From assembly GCA_030044325.1 (NCBI GenBank), contig JASHWA010000273.1, forward strand, positions 1-9,246: a stretch of DNA of 9,246 nt, in the 5' to 3' direction. Shown here in pieces: positions 5,545 through 9,246 of the stretch. The translations under genes were made by a program, and so were the position numbers. Every line of letters starts with the position of its first letter. The stretch's first letter is position 1. This DNA is from Bryobacteraceae bacterium. Its GTDB lineage: Bacteria > Acidobacteriota > Terriglobia > Bryobacterales > Bryobacteraceae. The notes under the pieces were generated by a model. The model made no database searches. It was not told the DNA's origin and was given only the letters and a program-made list of their open reading frames with translations.

Positions 5545-6669
5545 TTAAACGCGCCCGGAGGGAAAAAGTTGATCGGCGGTTCGCACCAGGAACCGGTCGG
5601 TCATTCCGGCGATGTAATCGCACACCACGCGCTGCGGCGGCTCGCCGGCCGATTCTTCTAAGTAGTTGGCGGGCATCAGCTTAGGGTCGCGCAGGAAGGC
5701 TTCAAAGACTATCTCGATTTTGCCCGCCGATTCGCGCCGAGCCTGATCGAGCTCACCCGAGGCGTACACCGTCCGGTGCAGAAATCGCTTCAAACTGGCG
5801 CTTTCCGCGGCGGTTTGCGGGCTGAAACGCGCGATTCGCCGTCCGGCGCGGCGAACCTCCTCCACGTCCGCGATCCCGGCCGCGGCTTCGATCGTCCCTT
5901 CGATCAATCCCGAAACCAGCCAGTCGATCAGCCCCCGAACCACCTCCTGCACGCGCACCCGTTCCGGCGCGCCCGGAAATTGCATCGCCGCGGCCTCCTC
6001 CAGTTCGCGAAATTTTTCGACCTCGCGAGCCGCGTCGATCTGGATCATCCCCGCCACGTAGCCGTCGTCGAGATCCGCCGTGTTGTAAGCGATCTCGTCG
6101 CACAGATCGATCAACTGCGCTTCGAGCGGTGGACGCAAATCGGGCAGATATTCGGCCGGTACGGCGTCGCTCGAATGCTTGGCGATTCCTTCCCGCACTT
6201 CGAAGGTCAGATTCAGCCCCGGAAAGCGCGGGTAGGGATTTTCAAACGATTCGACGATGCGCAGAGCATGCAGATTGTGGTCGAAGCGGTCGCCGAAGCG
6301 GCGCATCAGGCGGTCGAGCTCGGCTTCGCCCGCGTGTCCGAAGGGAGGGTGGCCGATATCGTGCGCCAGCGCCAGCGCTTCCGTGAAATCCTCGTCGAGG
6401 GAGAGCGCGCGCGCCACCGTCCGCGCGATCTGCGAAACCTCGATGGTGTGGGTTAATCGGTTGCGGAAGTGGTCGGACAGTCCGGGAGTGAAGACTTGCG
6501 TCTTGTTTTCCAGCCGCCGGAACGCGCGCGCGTGCACGATGCGGTCGCGATCCCGCTGGAATTCGTTGCGATAGGGATGAACCGGTTCGGGATAGCGGCG
6601 CCCGCGGGAACCTTCCAGCGGGAAACGCAGCCGCGCAAGATTACTTGGGCTGCTGGGCAAGGTCGCCAA
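5545..6669 (-). CDS. dgt: Deoxyguanosinetriphosphate triphosphohydrolase-like HD protein
   Basis: Cytoplasmic HD-domain dNTP triphosphohydrolase of the dGTPase-like family, cleaving dGTP (or other dNTPs) to the nucleoside and triphosphate and so adjusting dNTP pools. Seen: the family N-terminal signature EFQRDRDRIVHARAFRRLEN (36-55) followed by KTQVF (56-60), the metal site H74 (RLTHTIEVSQIAR), H103-D104 (LAHDIGHPPFGHAGE) and D191 (LCDEIAYNTADLDDG), plus GLNLTFEVREGIAKH (151-165). At 374 aa it belongs to the shorter bacterial type. The start is uncertain: no ATG is in frame upstream of the conserved region; TTG at 6669 is used here, and TTG at 6660 is the alternative. Either lies inside the 3' end of the TPR gene (about 20-29 bases of overlap), so translation is probably coupled. 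DUF1800 begins 7 bases after its stop. dut and a ThyX-like gene lie nearby. Confidence 0.94.
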   Translation of the reverse strand: MATLPSSPSNLARLRFPLEGSRGRRYPEPVHPYRNEFQRDRDRIVHARAFRRLENKTQVFTPGLSDHFRNRLTHTIEVSQIARTVARALSLDEDFTEALALAHDIGHPPFGHAGEAELDRLMRRFGDRFDHNLHALRIVESFENPYPRFPGLNLTFEVREGIAKHSSDAVPAEYLPDLRPPLEAQLIDLCDEIAYNTADLDDGYVAGMIQIDAAREVEKFRELEEAAAMQFPGAPERVRVQEVVRGLIDWLVSGLIEGTIEAAAGIADVEEVRRAGRRIARFSPQTAAESASLKRFLHRTVYASGELDQARRESAGKIEIVFEAFLRDPKLMPANYLEESAGEPPQRVVCDYIAGMTDRFLVRTADQLFPSGRV

Positions 6670-7348
6670 GCGACTGGACCGCGGCGCGGCTGATCGCGGT
6701 GCGCGAAGTGCGCAGCGGTTCGAGCATCTTGCGCGCTTCCTCCGGGTTCTTCTTCGCGATGATATCGGCGAGCTCCACCGTCGCCTCGTCTTTGGACAGC
6801 GTCACCGTCGGATGCGCGATATAGTCCCGCAACAGCTTCTCCGCCTGATCCAGCTTGCCGTCGGCCGCGTAGGCCTGCGCGAGCGCCAGAGCCGCCATCG
6901 ACGCATACGCTTTCGGCGCGGAATCCATCACGTCCTGGTAGCGTTTCTCCGCCTCCGCCAGGTTTCCCTGGTCGTCCGCCTGGGAGGCGAGATACATTTC
7001 CGCGATCGCGCCTTCCTGCGTTCCGTGATACTTCGAAGCCACTTCCACGAACGCCTTCTGCCAGGCTTGGTCTTTTTCCGCTTGCGTGGGGAAGTTGAGC
7101 ATTCCCGCCATCGGATTGGCGCCCACGCTGGCATTGTCGATTCTGAGCGCGGCCGCCAGCGCGTCTTCGCGAACAGTGGCCTGGTGGCGCTGGTAATAGA
7201 AAATTCCCACGCCGATCAGCACCACCGCCGCGCCGATGGAGCCATAGCGGATGACTTCCTTCTGGTGTTCGGCGATCCAATCCCAGATGGTGGTCACTTC
7301 CTGGGCAAATTTATCGCTCTTGAGGTTCTTACGGGTTTTTCGATCCAC
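6641..7348 (-). CDS. Membrane-anchored tetratricopeptide-repeat protein (YfgM-like)
   Basis: A 235-aa protein with a charged cytoplasmic N-terminus (MDRKTRKNLKSDKF), one transmembrane helix at about residues 34-52 and a C-terminal helical domain predicted to face the periplasm. TPR-like helix pairs are visible at about 112-145 (EGAIAEMYLASQADDQGNLA then EAEKRYQDVM) and 150-180 (SMAALALAQAYAADGKLDQA then EKLLRDYI), with a further helical pair to 213. The layout matches the YfgM/TPR_21 family, which in E. coli associates with the SecYEG translocon and periplasmic chaperones; a similar scaffold role here is inference. The start is GTG, supported by GGAG 7 bases upstream (7359-7356). It is the first gene of the minus train and its 3' end overlaps the dgt start. 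Confidence 0.85.
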   Translation of the reverse strand: MDRKTRKNLKSDKFAQEVTTIWDWIAEHQKEVIRYGSIGAAVVLIGVGIFYYQRHQATVREDALAAALRIDNASVGANPMAGMLNFPTQAEKDQAWQKAFVEVASKYHGTQEGAIAEMYLASQADDQGNLAEAEKRYQDVMDSAPKAYASMAALALAQAYAADGKLDQAEKLLRDYIAHPTVTLSKDEATVELADIIAKKNPEEARKMLEPLRTSRTAISRAAVQSLGDLAQQPK

Positions 7349-7368
7349 TTAAAGACTCCGGAAGCTTT

Positions 7369-7377
7369 AGTTTAGCA
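7369..7377 (-). promoter_or_regulatory. Candidate extended -10 for the TPR-dgt-DUF1800 train
   Basis: TGCTAAACT on the minus strand fits TGn plus a hexamer with 4 of 6 bases of TATAAT. It would start a transcript near 7362 with a leader of about 14 bases containing the GGAG site at 7359-7356. No -35 is recognised. Confidence 0.3.
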
Positions 7378-7411
7378 TTGTCGTTGGGGTTGCGGAGATT
7401 CCATGACGATT

Positions 7412-7446
7412 GCGCCTCAACGAACCCGGCGAGCCATTTGAGGCGC
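7412..7446. terminator. 9-bp perfect inverted repeat downstream of thyX, possible terminator
   Basis: GCGCCTCAA (7412-7420) and TTGAGGCGC (7438-7446) form a perfect 9-bp stem with a 17-base loop in the 181-bp gap between thyX and the TPR gene. No T-tract follows on either strand, so intrinsic termination of thyX is only a guess; a processing or attenuation hairpin before the TPR promoter is equally possible. The rest of the gap (7349-7411 and 7447-7529) shows no gene. Confidence 0.35.
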
Positions 7447-7529
7447 GGCCGTGATGGAGCTCGTTGGTCGTGGATCTGAAGAAGTCCTGAAGGGAGCGGA
7501 TACGTGCGTTCCGCAGAGTATTTTAGTCT

Positions 7530-8957
7530 TCAGCGCACCAGCGGGTCCTCGATCCAGGGCGGCGTCGCTTCCATCAGACGAGCCAGCTCGGGCTCGATTT
7601 TTTCCATCGCGCATTTCATTTCCCACGCGACGGCGCGATAGCTGAAGTGGCCTTTGATCCCGCTGCGCAGCCGCGAGATGTATTCGGCTTCGGCGAAATC
7701 CATCTTGAACAGAAATCGCGAGCGCGAGGCGAACGGCAGCAGATAATGCGCCGCATTTCCTTCCATCTTGGAAATCGCCAAAAACGTTTCCTGCATCAGC
7801 GAATCGTAGAACGGCTCCAATCCGGCCTCGATCAGCGCCTGCGGCGTGTCGAATCCCAGCCGCGCGCCGTACTCCTGGCGGAATTGCTGGCAGCGGCGAT
7901 GCCGGTGCAGATCGCGGTAGGCGCCGATGTCGATCAGCAGATCGAACGCGTACATCCCTCCGCGAAAGCCCCGCAGCAGCTCGTCCCGGCGCGTGCGCGA
8001 GCGCAGCGCGACCTCGATTACTTCATTGCGCTGCGCCGCGCTCCATCCGCTCACCATGTCGTACAGCTCGTGAAACGGGCGCTCGCAGACGGGATAGAGC
8101 AGCGTCGCGGCGATCTCGGCGTGCGAATCGAGCGCGCGAACCACGTGCACCGTTTCTTGCGACGCTTCGCCCGAAAACGTCACATTCTGCGCCGCCCACG
8201 CGGCGAGATCGTGACGCGATTGCGCCGCGTGTTCGTCGGGATTCACATAGCGCGCAAGCGTGGGCGCGAGCGGTTCGGCGGGCGAGCCCGCCGCCCATAC
8301 GCATGCAGGCGCCGCGGTCAACGCCTGCGTGATCTCCTCCGCGATCTCGCGAACTTCCGCGTACTCCGACGCCTTCAATCGCCGGATCTGGCGTTCCAGC
8401 GTCCGGATGCTGGTCACCTGGCCGACTCCCGTGGGAATTCCGAAAAACAGCGCGTAGCGCGCCACATCGAACGCGCGCGCGGCGATGTTGCGTCTGTACA
8501 TGTCCGTTTTCATATCTTCCGGGCGTGGGAACTTCTCGGACAAAAACTCGACCATCCGCGCGTGGATCGCGTGATAGCCCTCGAGCAGCCTGCGCGCCGC
8601 CGTAGAGTACGCTTCGTCCTCAACCCCCGGCGGCGTGATGAATCCCGACCGCGAAAAGTCCTGGTAGCGCGAGGAGCGCGCCTGCCCGTCCCACACCTGC
8701 TCGTCTTCGATTTCGGTCGCGGCCAGCTCGGAGATGCCCTCGAAACACAGCACCAGGTGCCCCAGATCCGCGATCGAGCCGTGCCCGTACTGGAAATAAA
8801 AACTCTCCAGAAACTTCGCCGAATCGTGCGTCCGCACCCACTCGAGCGAATCGTGGATCGAGTCAGGCGAGCGGCTGTACCGCGCCAGCGCGTAGGCGCA
8901 TTTTTCCGGAGGCATCGGCGAAACCGCAAGCACGCGGCTTTTCATGGAAACCGTCAT
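7530..8957 (-). CDS. thyX: Two-domain ThyX-type (flavin-dependent thymidylate synthase-like) protein
   Basis: Related to ThyX, the flavin-dependent enzyme that methylates dUMP to dTMP using methylenetetrahydrofolate, NADPH and FAD. At about 475 aa it is twice the usual 220-250 aa and appears to hold two Thy1 folds. Numbering from the ATG at 8957, the first (about 5-215) has HGSIADLGHLVLCF (59-72), the region expected to carry RHRxxS but reading EDEQVWDGQARSSRYQDFS (84-102), and RTLERQIRRL followed by EYAEVREIAEEI (185-209). The second (about 275-465) has YRDLHRHRRCQQFRQEY (347-363), with RHR at 352-354 but Gln where the motif serine is expected, then FAEAEYISRLRSGIKGHFSYR (421-441; AEAEYISRLR and GHFSYR are the best matches). 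Possible starts are 8969 (weak GGA upstream), 8957 (7 bases after TATGAT, leaderless) and 8945. The frame is open upstream but there it is antisense to dut. Its divergent partner dut supplies dUMP, supporting a thymidylate role. Activity with these altered motifs is not proven. Confidence 0.88.
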   Translation of the reverse strand: MTVSMKSRVLAVSPMPPEKCAYALARYSRSPDSIHDSLEWVRTHDSAKFLESFYFQYGHGSIADLGHLVLCFEGISELAATEIEDEQVWDGQARSSRYQDFSRSGFITPPGVEDEAYSTAARRLLEGYHAIHARMVEFLSEKFPRPEDMKTDMYRRNIAARAFDVARYALFFGIPTGVGQVTSIRTLERQIRRLKASEYAEVREIAEEITQALTAAPACVWAAGSPAEPLAPTLARYVNPDEHAAQSRHDLAAWAAQNVTFSGEASQETVHVVRALDSHAEIAATLLYPVCERPFHELYDMVSGWSAAQRNEVIEVALRSRTRRDELLRGFRGGMYAFDLLIDIGAYRDLHRHRRCQQFRQEYGARLGFDTPQALIEAGLEPFYDSLMQETFLAISKMEGNAAHYLLPFASRSRFLFKMDFAEAEYISRLRSGIKGHFSYRAVAWEMKCAMEKIEPELARLMEATPPWIEDPLVR

Positions 8958-8963
8958 TGCGGT

Positions 8964-8970
8964 TATCATA
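8964..8970. promoter_or_regulatory. Overlapping divergent -10 elements of dut and thyX
   Basis: The 7-bp stretch reads TATCAT on the plus strand (8964-8969) and TATGAT on the minus strand (8970-8965), each 5 of 6 to TATAAT. For thyX the hexamer ends 7 bases before the ATG at 8957; for dut it ends 14 bases before the ATG at 8984. Both genes lack a good Shine-Dalgarno. -35 matches are weak (TTCATG for dut; CGGACT for thyX, 18 bases away inside dut codons). Two polymerases could not occupy this site at once. Confidence 0.4.
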
Positions 8971-8983
8971 GCTACTTCCGCCC

Positions 8984-9246
8984 ATGCGAGTCCGAATTCA
9001 GAAAATTCACCTGGATGCCATTTTGCCGTCCTATGCGCACGGCCCTGATGAAGACGCCGGAATGGATTTGCGCGCAGTGGAACGTATAGTACTTTTTCCC
9101 GGCGTGGCCCAGGCAGTGCCAACCGGCATCGCCATCGAGCTGCCGCCGGGCTTTGAAGCGCAGGTGCGTCCCCGCAGTGGAATGGCGCTAAAGCACTCAA
9201 TAACCGTTAATTTCGGTACGATTGACCCCGGTTATCGCGGTGAAAT
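8984..9246 (+). CDS. dut: dUTP diphosphatase, N-terminal part (cut by window edge)
   Basis: Trimeric dUTPase, hydrolysing dUTP to dUMP and pyrophosphate; this keeps uracil out of DNA and feeds dTMP synthesis. The 87 codons visible, of about 145-155 expected, contain motif 1 AGMDLRA (25-31), motif 2 RPRSGMA (62-68) and motif 3 GTIDPGYRGE (78-87), where the window ends. The motif 3 aspartate is D81. The N-terminus MRVRIQKIHLDAILPSYAHG is typical. No Shine-Dalgarno precedes the ATG (the upstream bases are CTTCCGCCC), so the leader may be very short. The frame is open to the right edge with no stop. It is divergent from the ThyX-like gene across about 26 bp. Confidence 0.96.
   Translation, partial: MRVRIQKIHLDAILPSYAHGPDEDAGMDLRAVERIVLFPGVAQAVPTGIAIELPPGFEAQVRPRSGMALKHSITVNFGTIDPGYRGE

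Noticed and set aside
7647..9089. 480-codon plus-strand open frame
   Set aside because: Antisense of the ThyX-like gene and overlapping dut in another frame; Arg/His-rich shadow.
8970..9200. N-terminal extension of the ThyX-like frame upstream of 8969
   Set aside because: The added residues are antisense to the dut coding region, are not ThyX-like, and would overlap the divergent gene completely.
5538..9246. Anti-phage defence island built around the dGTPase
   Set aside because: Neighbours are core nucleotide and envelope genes with no mobility, nuclease, toxin or sensor partner; the dGTPase looks housekeeping.

Overview
The window is GC-rich bacterial chromosome, most likely from an Acidobacteriota (Solibacteres/Bryobacterales-like) organism. 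This rests on the mix of gene families: a MacB/FtsX-type permease with the N-terminus common in acidobacterial ABC permeases, a DUF1800-DUF1501 exported pair, and a double-length ThyX next to dut. The placement is inference from family knowledge, not a database match. Genes are tightly packed; no gene-free stretch exceeds about 180 bases. No rRNA, tRNA, CRISPR array, transposase or phage gene was seen.

Layout. Positions 1-1245 (minus) hold the N-terminal part of an ABC permease that runs off the left edge. A 54-bp divergent gap with a good extended -10 leads into a plus-strand pair, a small SAM methyltransferase (1300-1827) and a YraN-family nuclease-fold protein (1824-2234), joined by an ATGA overlap. 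A 152-bp gap between converging genes (2235-2386) carries overlapping GC-rich hairpins. Positions 2387-7348 are a minus-strand gene train, read from right to left: a membrane-anchored TPR protein, a dGTPase-like HD hydrolase (dgt), a DUF1800 protein and a DUF1501 Tat-exported protein. The first three are overlapping or 7 bp apart. The last two are separated by a 54-bp imperfect inverted-repeat element. Upstream, after a 181-bp gap with one hairpin, lies a two-domain ThyX-type protein (7530-8957, minus). It is divergent from dut (8984 to the right edge, plus), with start codons only about 26 bp apart.

Function. Three genes act on deoxynucleotides: dut makes dUMP from dUTP, the ThyX-like protein would convert dUMP to dTMP, and dgt hydrolyses dGTP or other dNTPs. 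The DUF1800/DUF1501 pair is a widespread exported pair of unknown function. The methyltransferase-YraN pair and the permease look like unrelated neighbours.

Most worth a second look: the duplicated ThyX with complementary loss of signature residues in its two halves; the inverted-repeat element that separates a strong Shine-Dalgarno from the DUF1501 gene and may bring its own promoter; the overlapping divergent dut/thyX promoters with apparently leaderless or near-leaderless starts; and the hairpin cluster at 2279-2343. None of these amounts to a clearly new multi-gene system; most of the window is ordinary core chromosome.
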